A stretch of 64,000 bases of DNA, taken from Gracilimonas sp046602855 (GTDB lineage Bacteria > Bacteroidota > Rhodothermia > Balneolales > Balneolaceae). The notes beneath the pieces were generated by a model. That model was not told where the DNA came from, did no database searches, and worked only from the letters and a program-made list of their open reading frames with translations. The position numbers and the translations under genes are program-made. Within the stretch, counting starts at the first letter, position 1; each line of letters begins with the position of its first letter. Below, one piece after another: positions 1 through 9,620 of the stretch. The stretch covers positions 1,674,001 through 1,738,000 of the forward strand of contig NZ_JBKINJ010000001.1 in NCBI RefSeq assembly GCF_046602855.1, read 5' to 3'.

Positions 1-1535
1 AATATACTTTTGGAATGGCCACTCAGGGACTATCCAACTTTCTGAAAAAACAATATCAGGATGAAGAGATTAGCGTTGTAATTGCACACGACTGTCGAAA
101 TAATTCAGTGCAACTAGCCAATGTGGTGGCAAACGTTTTTTCCGCTAACGGGATAAAGGTATATTTTTTTGATGCCCTCCGTCCAACTCCTGAACTGTCC
201 TACGCCATTCGCGAACTCGGCTGTAAAAGCGGAGTGATGCTTACGGCCTCTCACAACCCTAAAGAATATAATGGCTACAAAGCGTACGGTGCTGATGGAG
301 GTCAATTGGTGGCCCCACAGGATAAAATGGTGATGGAGGAAGTGCAAAGCATCGCCTCGGTTGATGAGGTAAAATTTGAGCGTAACAATGACCTCATTGA
401 AATGATCGGTGCTGATATGGATGAAAAGTATTTGAATGAATTGGTAAGTTTGTCTGTATCGAAAGATGCCATTAAACGTCAAAAGGATATGAAGATCGTC
501 TTCTCACCTATCCACGGGACCTCCCGGAAATTGGTTCCCGATGTACTTGAAAGATTTGGGTTTGAGAATTTAATATTGGTGGAAGAGCAAATGACAGCCG
601 ACGGTGACTTCCCTACAGTGGTTTATCCTAATCCTGAAGAAAAAGAAGCTCTGAATATGGCATTGGAAAAGGCCAGAGACACGGGTGCGGACCTGGTAAT
701 GGCTACCGACCCAGATGCCGATCGCGTAGGAATAGCCGTTCGAAATACAGAAGGAGAATTGGTTCTTCTAAACGGAAACCAAACCGGATCACTCCTTATC
801 AACTACATGCTCGAAGCTTGGGAAAAAGCCGGCAAGATCACCGGAAATGAATATATTGTTAAAACAGTCGTCACCTCTTACATCATCGATCGTATTGCAG
901 ATAAAAAAGGTGTAGAGTGTTTCAATACCCTAACAGGTTTCAAATATATCGGTGAGTTAATGACCAAACTTGAAGGCAAAAAGCAATTTATTGCCGGCGG
1001 TGAGGAAAGCTACGGATATTTGGTTGGAGACCATGTGCGAGATAAAGATGCAGTGATCTCGTGTGCCATGATAGCTGAAATGGCAGCTTTTTATAAAGAC
1101 CAAGGGAGCAGCTTGTACGAAGCTTTGCTTGATATGTACGTTGAATACGGCCTTTTTCGTGAAGATCTAAAATCTGTTTACAAAAAAGGAAAATCAGGTG
1201 CCGAAGAGATCAAGAAAATGATGATGAACTTCAGGGCAAATCCACCAGAGAAATTGGCTGGTTCTCAGGTTGTTATCATTAAGGATTATCAAAGCTCAAA
1301 GGAGAAGAATATTGCTACCGGGGAGGTTACCGATATCGACCTGCCGAAATCTAACGTGTTGCAATTCATAACTGAAGACGGAAGCATTGTTTCTGTTCGG
1401 CCATCAGGAACCGAACCCAAGATCAAATTCTACTGCAGTGTCAACGTAAATCTTATGAGTGCTGATGATTATAGCCCTGCGGTGGCAACATTAGATAAAA
1501 AAATTGATGTAATGATCGAAGCTCTCAGTTCATAA
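1..1535 (+). CDS. Phosphoglucomutase/phosphomannomutase family protein, 5'-truncated
   Basis: An alpha-D-phosphohexomutase, moving phosphate between C1 and C6 of a hexose (glucose or mannose) in the cytosol. The reading frame is open to the window edge: codons from base 3 give YTFG before the first visible Met at 15, and the family normally has a further N-terminal stretch, so the gene starts outside. Visible motifs are the phosphoserine loop TASHNP (codons near 246-263), the metal loop TDPDADR (near 705-725), the sugar loop GGEESYGYL (near 999-1025) and the C-terminal phosphate loop RPSGTEPK (near 1399-1422). The size fits the PgcA-type long phosphomutases. Substrate preference cannot be read from sequence. 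No clear terminator follows before the next gene. Confidence 0.93.
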   Translation, partial: YTFGMATQGLSNFLKKQYQDEEISVVIAHDCRNNSVQLANVVANVFSANGIKVYFFDALRPTPELSYAIRELGCKSGVMLTASHNPKEYNGYKAYGADGGQLVAPQDKMVMEEVQSIASVDEVKFERNNDLIEMIGADMDEKYLNELVSLSVSKDAIKRQKDMKIVFSPIHGTSRKLVPDVLERFGFENLILVEEQMTADGDFPTVVYPNPEEKEALNMALEKARDTGADLVMATDPDADRVGIAVRNTEGELVLLNGNQTGSLLINYMLEAWEKAGKITGNEYIVKTVVTSYIIDRIADKKGVECFNTLTGFKYIGELMTKLEGKKQFIAGGEESYGYLVGDHVRDKDAVISCAMIAEMAAFYKDQGSSLYEALLDMYVEYGLFREDLKSVYKKGKSGAEEIKKMMMNFRANPPEKLAGSQVVIIKDYQSSKEKNIATGEVTDIDLPKSNVLQFITEDGSIVSVRPSGTEPKIKFYCSVNVNLMSADDYSPAVATLDKKIDVMIEALSS

Positions 1536-1696
1536 CACAACAAATTATCATAAGACTCTTGATAGTTCTTTACTTTAATTGTCAAACCCTCTTAATTGGA
1601 GTAGAAATTCACAGCCTTTTCAGGGAACACTGAGCCTCTAAATATGTTGTGATATATAGATATATTAATACAGCTTAATAAAAAAAGGATTTATAA

Positions 1697-2842
1697 ATGA
1701 GTGTAGTTAGAAGAGAAACCATTGAAAAATTGCTTGGACAGACCCAAGACCTAAACGTAACCATCTTTCTGCCAACCCACAAAACAGGAGAAGAGGGAAA
1801 GCAAGACTCTATACGGCTTAAGAATTTGGTACAAAAAGCCAAAACGGACCTGATAGATCTAGGGTGGAAAGAAAACAGGGTCGATGACCTTTTCAAGCCG
1901 GTGATCGATAAGACCGAAGAAAATCAATTTTGGTTACATCAGGATAAAGGCTTAGCGATATATGCAAACGAAGAATATTACGATATTTTTAAAATACCGG
2001 TAAGCCCCAAAGAAAATTATTACATCTCCGAGAATTTTTTGATCACTCCGTTACTTGAGCTTCAAAATCACCACAATGATTATCATGTGTTGGTGCTGAG
2101 CCAGAATGAAACAAAAATGTTGAAAGTCGCACCCGATGAGACTAGCCAGGTAACATTCGAAAGTGTGCCTACAAGCATGGAAGAGCATTTGAAATTTCAT
2201 ATCCATGACCGTTCCCTTCAACATCATGTAGGAACTACAAGAAGTGATGCTGTATTTCATGGCCATGGTACTGATGTGGATGAAGATAATAAGGAGCTAG
2301 AGTTGTTCCTGAAACACATTGAGAATAAAGTGACCAAATATATGAAGAAACAATACGGACCGCTTATACTTGCCGGTCCCGGAAAACTGATTTCTTACTA
2401 CAAAAAAGCGAATAAGTATTTCAATGTTTTAGATGAAACGATGATAGGAAACTTTGATACCAAGTCCATTAAAGAAATTGTGGATGAATCGTGGGATATC
2501 GCTGAATCATATTTCCGTGAAGAGATCGAAAGTGATATTGAACGCTTTAATAATCTGAAAGGCAGTGAACTCATATCTACTGATATCAGTGATGTGATCA
2601 AAGGAGCCTATTTTGGTAAAGTGGATACTCTCTTTGTTCCTATGGGCTTTCATCAATACGGTATTTTCGATCCTGAAAAAAATAAGGTAGAGATCTCCGA
2701 TAAAATGAATGGCAAGACCATTGACCTGATCAACTTTGCTGCTATCTCAGCGATCAGAAATGGAAGTACTTTGTACGGATTACCTCAGGAAGAAGTGCCT
2801 GAAAACTCCGGGTTAGCGGCCATTTACAGATATAAGACATAA
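1697..2842 (+). CDS. baeRF-family protein (bacterial archaeo-eukaryotic release factor-like)
   Basis: A 381-residue soluble protein resembling the baeRF families, bacterial relatives of archaeal/eukaryotic eRF1 and Vms1. Supporting signs are the N-terminal IFLPTHKTG segment, the qdsIRLKNL helix, the central GPLILAGPGKLISYY strand-helix, and a C-terminal VDTLFVP-GIFDPE segment typical of these eRF1/L7Ae-like folds. Family members have been proposed to act on ribosomes, for example in rescue or peptidyl-tRNA release, but the bacterial forms are poorly characterised. I see no GGQ tripeptide, so simple termination activity is not implied. It stands alone, 160 bp after the phosphomutase; AAAAAAGGA just upstream of the ATG is one of the better ribosome-binding candidates in the window. 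Confidence 0.7.
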   Translation: MSVVRRETIEKLLGQTQDLNVTIFLPTHKTGEEGKQDSIRLKNLVQKAKTDLIDLGWKENRVDDLFKPVIDKTEENQFWLHQDKGLAIYANEEYYDIFKIPVSPKENYYISENFLITPLLELQNHHNDYHVLVLSQNETKMLKVAPDETSQVTFESVPTSMEEHLKFHIHDRSLQHHVGTTRSDAVFHGHGTDVDEDNKELELFLKHIENKVTKYMKKQYGPLILAGPGKLISYYKKANKYFNVLDETMIGNFDTKSIKEIVDESWDIAESYFREEIESDIERFNNLKGSELISTDISDVIKGAYFGKVDTLFVPMGFHQYGIFDPEKNKVEISDKMNGKTIDLINFAAISAIRNGSTLYGLPQEEVPENSGLAAIYRYKT

Positions 2843-2935
2843 TTAGATAACCGGTTCCGTGGAAACCAAGGCTGAAGACCATGAAATAATATAACCCATG
2901 GACCAATCGCCTAACGGAACCGGAATTCTAATTTC

Positions 2936-4165
2936 TTATTTAATAGGCAGGGTGACCTTGAACAAAGTTCCTTCACCTTCTATGGAATTGATATGCAGAT
3001 TTCCATCTAACTTATCTATTAGATGTTTAACTAACGGTAGCCCAAACCCATATCCAGACTCCCCTTTAGTGCCCGATGTGCTTTGAGCATTTTCATTCAA
3101 GATCTCTTCAATTTTTCCAGAACTTATTCCCACACCTGTATCTTTTATTGAAAAAAGCAGCTTTGCGGTATCAGATTCCTTATTCAGGTTAAATTCCTGA
3201 CGAACCATCACCATACCACCATCCGGAGTAAATTTTATAGCATTCGAAATTATATTTCCCAGTATCTGTAATATCTTATTTTTGGGAAATGGGATCTCTG
3301 CATTTTCTGATTCGTTAACGATGGTCAGATCAATGTATTTAGCTTTAGCCTGAGGTATATAAAGTTGCTCAAGTTTATCTTTGAGAGTATATAGGTTAAA
3401 TTCGTTGGATTTTGGAGACCGCATTTCTTCCGTGTTACTACTTGATAAAACATCATCAGCGAGTTCAAGTAATGATTGCCCCCCTTGTTTTATAAGATTA
3501 ATCAGTTCCAGGATATCATCAACATCTTTTTTCTCACCCTGTTCTTTGATAAGATCAGCCACTCCTATTATGCCGCCCAGTGGACCACGTATATCATGAC
3601 TTAATTTCCGCTGTGATTCTTTGGCCTCCTCCAGTTCATCTTTAAGAGTATTCAATGCTTTATATGCAGAGAGCCTGCCTACAATTTCAGTGGCTATGAT
3701 CTTGAGCATTTCAATTTTTTCAGGAGTCAGGTTCTTTTGATCATCATCAAGTACACAAAGCGCACCTATGTTATTTCCATCTTTAGTGGTTAATGGAATA
3801 CCATAATAGTAGCGAAGGTTTGGGTCTTCGGTTACGTAGTCAAATTTATTGAACCTTTCATCTGCACTGAGGTCTTCGACCTCCAAAGGATCATCACCTA
3901 CGATAGTATACTGGCAAACTGATTTCTCTCTTGGCATTTGATCAATGGGTAATCCGTAGTGTGCAATAGACCATTGGGTAAAGGTATCGATCAGGTTGAT
4001 AAGTGAGATAGCGGTACCTGCAATTTTTGCAGCCAATTTTGTCAGGTCTTTGAACTGATCATCCAGGTCGGAATAATCAAGGTCTAATTCAGAAAGCTCC
4101 ATTAGCCTTTCAAATTCCTTTTCAGGAATCGGATTCAGTACATTGGTTTCCATAATGCGCCTCAT
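2936..4165 (-). CDS. GAF-domain sensor histidine kinase
   Basis: A cytoplasmic two-component sensor kinase of 409 residues with no membrane segment. Residues about 35-170 form a GAF domain. A HisKA dimerisation segment follows, with the phospho-accepting His at 190 (LSHDIRGPLGG). The HATPase domain shows the N box N304-xxx-N308, the G1 box DTGVGIS (342-348) and the G2 box GYGFGL (371-376). All catalytic motifs look intact. No response regulator gene lies beside it, so it is an orphan kinase here. A second Met at residue 5 (4153) could be the real start. A 40 bp palindrome sits directly upstream at 4171-4210 and probably controls its expression. The signal sensed by the GAF domain is unknown. 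Confidence 0.88.
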   Translation of the reverse strand: MRRIMETNVLNPIPEKEFERLMELSELDLDYSDLDDQFKDLTKLAAKIAGTAISLINLIDTFTQWSIAHYGLPIDQMPREKSVCQYTIVGDDPLEVEDLSADERFNKFDYVTEDPNLRYYYGIPLTTKDGNNIGALCVLDDDQKNLTPEKIEMLKIIATEIVGRLSAYKALNTLKDELEEAKESQRKLSHDIRGPLGGIIGVADLIKEQGEKKDVDDILELINLIKQGGQSLLELADDVLSSSNTEEMRSPKSNEFNLYTLKDKLEQLYIPQAKAKYIDLTIVNESENAEIPFPKNKILQILGNIISNAIKFTPDGGMVMVRQEFNLNKESDTAKLLFSIKDTGVGISSGKIEEILNENAQSTSGTKGESGYGFGLPLVKHLIDKLDGNLHINSIEGEGTLFKVTLPIK

Positions 4166-4170
4166 TGGAT

Positions 4171-4210
4171 TATCATTAATATAATCTAATATTAAATTAT
4201 ATTAATGATA
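4171..4210. promoter_or_regulatory. 40 bp near-perfect palindrome upstream of the histidine kinase
   Basis: Two 15 bp arms (4171-4185 and 4196-4210) are exact reverse complements. The 10 bp between them contains the palindrome TAATATTA (4187-4194), so 19 of 20 base pairs match across the whole 40 bp; only 4186/4195 fail. It is nearly all A/T and lies 6 bp upstream of the kinase start. It could be a dimeric operator or a hairpin in the mRNA leader. There is no T tract, so it is not an ordinary terminator. Confidence 0.7.
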
Positions 4211-4308
4211 TAACAAGCCGCATTTAAAACTCATTACCTAAACAAAATCTTTGGCTTATACCTACATTGCAGATCAAAATCTGCGTAATACAGGTATATT
4301 TGTGATAA

Positions 4309-5436
4309 TTATTTCAGTTCGAAGATCTTACCCGCTTTCTGGCTAACGATATCTTCCATTTCAAGTTGAAGTAAGGTCACCAATAACTGACTGGTATCCA
4401 TTCCTACTTTATCGCTAAGGTCATCCACCTGATGAGCTTTTTCTTCAAGGATCTCACAAATTTTTTTTGCTCTTTCATCAAGAATTTCTTTACGCCAGTC
4501 TTTCTTTTTCTTTTCCTGAACGATTGATCCATTTCTATCTGAATCGTTACCAACCGGCAATTCCTCCAGAATGTCATCTACCGTCTGGACAAGCTTAGCT
4601 GCCCCTCTCTTGATCAGATAGTTACAGCCTGTTCCTGAGGGACTCAGTACTGGGTGAGGTAATGCAAATACCTCCCTGTTTTGGTCCAACCCAATGTCCG
4701 CGGTGATCATGCTGCCACCTTTTATCCCGGATTCTATAACCAAAACCCCCAGACTCATACCACTTACGATCCTGTTACGAACCGGGAAATTACCGGCATC
4801 AGGTTTCGTCCCAAGTGGATATTCCGTAATAACGGCGCCGCCCGATTTTACAATATCATTGGCCAAAGACGCATTTTCCCGCGGATACAAATTGTCTATA
4901 CCTGAGCCAAGTACGGCCACTGTCTTCCCATTATGTTCCAACGCTGTCCGATGAGCAATAGAATCGATCCCGCTTGCGAGTCCACTAAAAATACAAAGGT
5001 CTTTATCAGCCAGATTACCGGTGAACTTCTTTGCCATTTTCCTGCCATAAGGTGAGGTATTTCGGGTACCCACCACCGCAACTCCCGGATGCTTTAAAAT
5101 TTCTGCATTTCCTTTGATCCAAAACAGAATGGGTGGGTCATAGATCTGCTTTAACAGGTCAGGATATTCAGGATCAGCCAGTGTGACAATTTCTGACCCA
5201 TTTCGGACTGTATGTGTTAGAATATCATTCACCTTATCCCAATCATCAAAGGAAAGCACAGATAACGCGGAAGCTTCTCCAATTCCCTCTACAGAACGAA
5301 GTTCGCGTTTACCCAAATGAAAGATCTTTTCCGGATCATTAGTATGCTTGATCAAATTAAAAACGCGCCGGCAACCAAACCCCGGTATAATACTGAGCGC
5401 TAGTAGTACCCTAAGTTTCTTCTTATTTTTTAACAT
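4309..5436 (-). CDS. dprA: DNA-processing protein DprA
   Basis: DprA (Smf) binds incoming single-stranded DNA during natural transformation and loads RecA on it. The 375-residue protein has an N-terminal helix-hairpin-helix/SAM-like part (IPGFGCRRV, VEGIGEASA), the Rossmann-type DprA core with VGTRNTSPYG, FSGLASGIDSIAH, GNFPVRNRIVSGMS and GGSMITAD, and a C-terminal winged-helix domain (about residues 310-375) ending in EMEDIVSQKAGKIFELK. Its start overlaps the 3' end of obg by 14 bp, so the two are probably cotranscribed and translationally coupled. Presence of DprA alone does not show the strain is transformable; no other competence genes lie in the window. Confidence 0.95.
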   Translation of the reverse strand: MLKNKKKLRVLLALSIIPGFGCRRVFNLIKHTNDPEKIFHLGKRELRSVEGIGEASALSVLSFDDWDKVNDILTHTVRNGSEIVTLADPEYPDLLKQIYDPPILFWIKGNAEILKHPGVAVVGTRNTSPYGRKMAKKFTGNLADKDLCIFSGLASGIDSIAHRTALEHNGKTVAVLGSGIDNLYPRENASLANDIVKSGGAVITEYPLGTKPDAGNFPVRNRIVSGMSLGVLVIESGIKGGSMITADIGLDQNREVFALPHPVLSPSGTGCNYLIKRGAAKLVQTVDDILEELPVGNDSDRNGSIVQEKKKKDWRKEILDERAKKICEILEEKAHQVDDLSDKVGMDTSQLLVTLLQLEMEDIVSQKAGKIFELK

Positions 5437-6409
5437 CTTGAATCAATTCCCACAGTTTCTCTCTAAGTTCATCGATACCGTGACCGGTAGCCGAGGAAAT
5501 AGGAATAACGGGAATTTCATCATCAAAGTGAAGTTCCTGATCCAACTCATAGCCCTCCTTTAGATCCATCTTAGTGATGGCAAGTACCCGTGGTTTATCA
5601 AGAAGGTCTTTACGAAAAGACTTTAATTCATTTAAAAGAGCTTTGTATTCATATTCAATATCGGTGATGGCACTCACCATAAATAGCAAAACATTATTGC
5701 GTTCAATATGTCTCAGAAATTGAATACCGAGTCCTTTTCCTTCATGAGCTTCCTCTATGATTCCCGGAATATCCGCCATTACAAAACTGCGGTAATCTGA
5801 AAATTTCACAACACCCAGATTGGGTTCCAGCGTAGTGAAGGGATAATCAGCTATTTTAGGCTTAGCATGAGATAAAGCTGAAAGCAAGGTGCTTTTACCC
5901 GCATTTGGAAAGCCAACCAATCCCACATCGGCAATAAGTTTCAATTCCAGTTCAACTACACGTTCTTCACCGGGTTTTCCTTCTTGCGCATATTGAGGCG
6001 TCTGATTCGTAGAACTCTTAAAATGCCAGTTACCAAGTCCGCCTTTACCTCCTTTAGCTATTACAAGTTTTTCTTCATGCTCGGTGATCTCACCAAGACG
6101 TTCTTTGGTCTCGGCATCAAAGACAACCGTGCCTAGCGGCACTTCAAGGATCTCATCCTTTCCGTCACCTCCTGAGCTTCGCTGTTTTGAACCATCTTCT
6201 CCGGCGGCTGCTTTGATATACTTTCGATAGCGAAGGTCAAGTATGGTATTGAGTTGCTCATTTCCCACAAGCACCACATCACCTCCCTTGCCGCCATCAC
6301 CACCGTCAGGACCTCCTTTGGGAACATACTTTTCTCTACGAAAATGAAGGGATCCATCCCCTCCTCTTCCGGCAGTTACATAAATTTTGGCGTAATCGGC
6401 AAAGCGCAT
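5423..6409 (-). CDS. obgE: Obg-family GTPase ObgE/CgtA
   Basis: Essential ribosome-associated GTPase acting in 50S assembly and the stringent response. Residues 1-157 are the glycine-rich Obg fold (GGxGGxG repeats). The GTPase domain shows G1 GFPNAGKST (166-174), the FTT switch (191-193), G3 DIPG (213-216), G4 TKMD (279-282) and G5 SSA (305-307). At 328 residues it is a short form, without the extra C-terminal OCT domain and with almost no acidic tail. It precedes dprA in the same leftward transcript and overlaps it by 14 bp. Confidence 0.96.
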   Translation of the reverse strand: MRFADYAKIYVTAGRGGDGSLHFRREKYVPKGGPDGGDGGKGGDVVLVGNEQLNTILDLRYRKYIKAAAGEDGSKQRSSGGDGKDEILEVPLGTVVFDAETKERLGEITEHEEKLVIAKGGKGGLGNWHFKSSTNQTPQYAQEGKPGEERVVELELKLIADVGLVGFPNAGKSTLLSALSHAKPKIADYPFTTLEPNLGVVKFSDYRSFVMADIPGIIEEAHEGKGLGIQFLRHIERNNVLLFMVSAITDIEYEYKALLNELKSFRKDLLDKPRVLAITKMDLKEGYELDQELHFDDEIPVIPISSATGHGIDELREKLWELIQDVKK

Positions 6410-6455
6410 GTTTGTCTTGTATTATAGAGTTTAAATAAAAAACTACTTTAGTCGA

Positions 6456-8630
6456 TCAAAGGTTTTCCAGGATGAATTTATTCATCAGTAGATACAGATG
6501 ACGTCTTGTATTACCACCATAAATACCATGATTTCTGTTCGGATAGATCATGGTTTCAAAGTCAACATCAGATTCAACCAAAGCATCGATCATTTCAACA
6601 GTATTTTGAAAGTGAACATTATCGTCTCCGGTTCCGTGAATCAACAAATAATTTCCTTTGATCTGCCCTGCTTTTACGAGAGGAGAACCATTTCTGTAGC
6701 CTTTGGGGTTCAGTTGCGGTGTTTGCATGAACCGCTCTGTATAGATGGTATCATAGAACTTCCAGTCGGTTACAGGTGCTACGGCTATGGCAGCTTTGAA
6801 TACATCAGCCCCATCTGCAAGCGAAAGCGATGACATATAACCTCCGTAACTCCAACCCCAAATACCTATCCTATCCTCATCTACATAAGGTAAGTCTGCC
6901 AGAGATTCAGCTACTGCTATTTGATCTTCAGTTTCATACTGTCCCAATTTCTTATATATCTGCTTCTTAAAATCCCGTCCTCTGCCTCCTGTTCCACGGT
7001 TGTCAACAGAAACCACAATGTATCCCTGATTGGTCAGGTACTGATGCCACATCGGACGAATACCACTCTCAAATGCCTTTGTTACCGTCTGACTTCCCGG
7101 GCCGCCATATACATACATCAGCATAGGATAGGTTTGGGTTGAATCAAAATTTACCGGCTTGAGCATATAAGTATTTAAAGAGACCCCATTTACATCAACG
7201 GTCATGAACTCTTTTTCAATGAAACTAAACTCGTTTAACCGGGCGGCCAGTGTTTCATTAGATTCCAAAACCCGGATCTGGCGCCCGTCCTGTCGGTGCA
7301 ATGAAATTCTTGGAGGCTGATTGTAGTCTGAAGACGTATCAATATAGTATTTAAAATCACGACTCATATTAATGCTATGCCATCCCTTCCCATTAGTAAG
7401 CATTTCTTTCCGGCGGCCATCAACACGAACACTATAGAGATTTCTTTCCAGTGGTGAGGACTCAGAACTGATATAATATAACCGATAATTGCGGTCATCA
7501 TGCCCTATAAAATTCGTTACATCCCACTCCCCTGAAGTTACCTGTTTCACAAGCTCACCTTCCATACTATATAAATAAATATGGTTGTATCCGTCGCGAT
7601 CGCTGGTAGTTATAAACTGAACACCGTTTTCCAAAAAGTAAAGATCATCATGCACATCCAACCATGTATCACTTTGTTCAGTCAGTATCAGATCCGTCGA
7701 ACCGGTTCGAACATTCGCGAACAACAGGTCCTGCCTATTTTGCAGGCGGTTCATTCTTCGGATCGCAAGTAATTCATTATCCCTTGTCCAATTGATTCTT
7801 GGGATATATTGATCGGTCTCATCGCCCACATCAATAGTAATGATGTCACCATTATCCAGGTCATAAACGTGAATACTCACAACTGAATTCTTCTCACCTG
7901 CTTTTGGATATTTGAAGCGGATCGGTTCAGGATATAGTCCATCCCAATCTGTCATAAAAAATTCCTTAACACGTTCCTCATTAAACCTGTAGAATGCAAT
8001 TTGATCTCCCTGAGGTGACCAAAACCATGCTTTAGCAAACCCGAATTCTTCCTCATACACCCAATCTGCCGCACCATTGATGATCTTATTGAATTCACCA
8101 TCATCAGTGATCTGAACCTCTTCTCCGGATGTAAGATCAACCCAGAAAAGGTTATTATTTCTTACATAGGCTGCCTTATCGCCCTGTGGGGAAAGTTCTG
8201 CGTACTGCTGTTTCTCATCCGTAGCCGTTAACTTGGTTAGAGTACCGGTTTCAATGTCATAGACATAGTAGTTTTCGCGGGTACTTCTTCTCCAGATCTG
8301 CTCTACTTCAGTTTTAAGTAAAAGCTTAGACTCATCAGCAGAAAACTGATAGCCCTGAACTGGGAATGGTGTACTTCCATTACTCAGGCTATATTCATTA
8401 CCATCAAACAAAACGGTTTCGGTTCCATCAATAATATCATATTTGATCACTTTATTATCCCGGGTAGCCGAATAGAATTGTCCGTCATTCATCCATCGGA
8501 CATTTTGAACCGTTTGGGGTGAGAACGTGCCATCAAGTAAATGTTCAAATTCTATCGGCTTTTTGTCCTGTGCCACCGCAGTTGCTGCGAATATCATTAC
8601 AAAAAGAAATGATAACCTGAATTTAGTCAT
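6456..8630 (-). CDS. Exported dipeptidyl peptidase IV (S9 family)
   Basis: A 724-residue serine peptidase that removes X-Pro or X-Ala dipeptides from peptide N-termini, probably in the periplasm or at the outer surface. A signal peptide spans roughly residues 1-20 (hydrophobic stretch ending AVAQ). A beta-propeller domain follows, including DWVYEEEFGF, whose glutamates match the DPP-IV residues that bind the substrate amino terminus. The C-terminal alpha/beta-hydrolase domain has the nucleophile Ser594 in GWSYGGY, an Asp near 669-670 in GTGDDNVHF and His701 in NRNHGIYG. It lies 79 bp downstream of accD in the same direction. Several other exported peptidases in the window suggest a peptide-scavenging lifestyle. 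Confidence 0.93.
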   Translation of the reverse strand: MTKFRLSFLFVMIFAATAVAQDKKPIEFEHLLDGTFSPQTVQNVRWMNDGQFYSATRDNKVIKYDIIDGTETVLFDGNEYSLSNGSTPFPVQGYQFSADESKLLLKTEVEQIWRRSTRENYYVYDIETGTLTKLTATDEKQQYAELSPQGDKAAYVRNNNLFWVDLTSGEEVQITDDGEFNKIINGAADWVYEEEFGFAKAWFWSPQGDQIAFYRFNEERVKEFFMTDWDGLYPEPIRFKYPKAGEKNSVVSIHVYDLDNGDIITIDVGDETDQYIPRINWTRDNELLAIRRMNRLQNRQDLLFANVRTGSTDLILTEQSDTWLDVHDDLYFLENGVQFITTSDRDGYNHIYLYSMEGELVKQVTSGEWDVTNFIGHDDRNYRLYYISSESSPLERNLYSVRVDGRRKEMLTNGKGWHSINMSRDFKYYIDTSSDYNQPPRISLHRQDGRQIRVLESNETLAARLNEFSFIEKEFMTVDVNGVSLNTYMLKPVNFDSTQTYPMLMYVYGGPGSQTVTKAFESGIRPMWHQYLTNQGYIVVSVDNRGTGGRGRDFKKQIYKKLGQYETEDQIAVAESLADLPYVDEDRIGIWGWSYGGYMSSLSLADGADVFKAAIAVAPVTDWKFYDTIYTERFMQTPQLNPKGYRNGSPLVKAGQIKGNYLLIHGTGDDNVHFQNTVEMIDALVESDVDFETMIYPNRNHGIYGGNTRRHLYLLMNKFILENL

Positions 8631-8709
8631 ATGAGTGTCGTATTGGGTTAAAACAAGAAAAGAACGCTGAGAGCATTCTTTTCGGTGTGTTACAGTAAAA
8701 TAATGAAGT

Positions 8710-9555
8710 TTAGTATTTTTGCAGAACTACCTTAAGTAGTTTTGTAAGCTTTGCTTTCATCTTTGTACGTGGTACGATGAAATCGAGAAAACCATGTTCC
8801 AACAAATATTCTGCTGTTTGAAACCCTTCAGGAAGATCTCGACCAATAGTTTGCCTGATCACGCGCGGACCTGCAAAACCGATCAAAGCTCCCGGTTCAG
8901 CAATATTGAAATCACCAAGCATAGCATAACTTGCAGTTACACCACCGGTCGTTGGATCGGTCATGTATGAGATGTAAGGCACTTTAGCTTCATCAAGTTG
9001 AGCCAGCTTGGCTGATGTTTTAGCCATTTGCATCAGGCTAAGTACGCTTTCCATCATACGAGCACCGCCGGTTTGTGATATAATGATCAGTGGAATCTTA
9101 TTCTCGCGGGCATGGTCGATGGCCATACCAAGTCTTTCACCTACCACTGAACCCATACTGCCACCAATAAAAGAGAAGTCCATACAGGCCACAACCAGGT
9201 CAAGTTTGTTCATTTTACCTACACCAACACGAGCGGCGTCAGATAGACCTGTTTTATTCTGATATTCTTCCAGTCGGTCCTTGTATTTCTTTCGGTCCTC
9301 GAAGTTCAAAGGATCAGTGGGCTGAATTTCCTGTCCCAGTTCTTTGAACTTTCCTTTATCAAAAATGATCTCAAAATACTTCTCACTACCTATTCTAAAA
9401 TGGTATCCACTCAGTGGATCAACCCAAAGATTATCCTCAAGCTCTCGCTTGTGAATGGTTTCGCCTGTAGTGGGCACTTTGATCCAAACGCCTTCAGGCA
9501 TTTCCTTTCGGGTATCGGTTTGAATGTTTTCGTCTTTTCTTTTAAACCAGGACAT
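8710..9555 (-). CDS. accD: Acetyl-CoA carboxylase carboxyltransferase subunit beta, zinc-finger-less
   Basis: The beta subunit of the carboxyltransferase, which with AccA transfers carboxyl from biotin to acetyl-CoA to make malonyl-CoA for fatty acid synthesis. The crotonase-like core is clear: GGSMGSVVGE, SGGARMMES-like QTGGARMMES, TDPTTGGVTASYAMLGD and GFAGPRVIRQTIG, with the C-terminal FQTAEYLLEHGFLDFIVPR. At 281 residues it lacks the C-x2-C...C-x2-C zinc finger that E. coli AccD carries at its N-terminus. The N-terminal MSWFKRKDENIQT segment resembles Bacteroidota AccD proteins, which also lack the finger, so this is a clade trait rather than damage. accA is not in the window. Confidence 0.95.
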   Translation of the reverse strand: MSWFKRKDENIQTDTRKEMPEGVWIKVPTTGETIHKRELEDNLWVDPLSGYHFRIGSEKYFEIIFDKGKFKELGQEIQPTDPLNFEDRKKYKDRLEEYQNKTGLSDAARVGVGKMNKLDLVVACMDFSFIGGSMGSVVGERLGMAIDHARENKIPLIIISQTGGARMMESVLSLMQMAKTSAKLAQLDEAKVPYISYMTDPTTGGVTASYAMLGDFNIAEPGALIGFAGPRVIRQTIGRDLPEGFQTAEYLLEHGFLDFIVPRTKMKAKLTKLLKVVLQKY

Positions 9556-9620
9556 ATGCAGTTTTTTATGATTCTGAAGCTGTAAAAATAAAGATTCTAC
9601 CGCTTAATTCTGAATCTGAT

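Noticed and set aside
4269..4284. Small hairpin GCAGAT-CAAA-ATCTGC after dprA as a terminator
   Set aside because: Stem of only 6 bp and no T tract on the minus strand.
8710..9555. accD considered truncated because the zinc finger is missing
   Set aside because: The N-terminus matches Bacteroidota-type AccD, which naturally lacks the finger; the core is complete.
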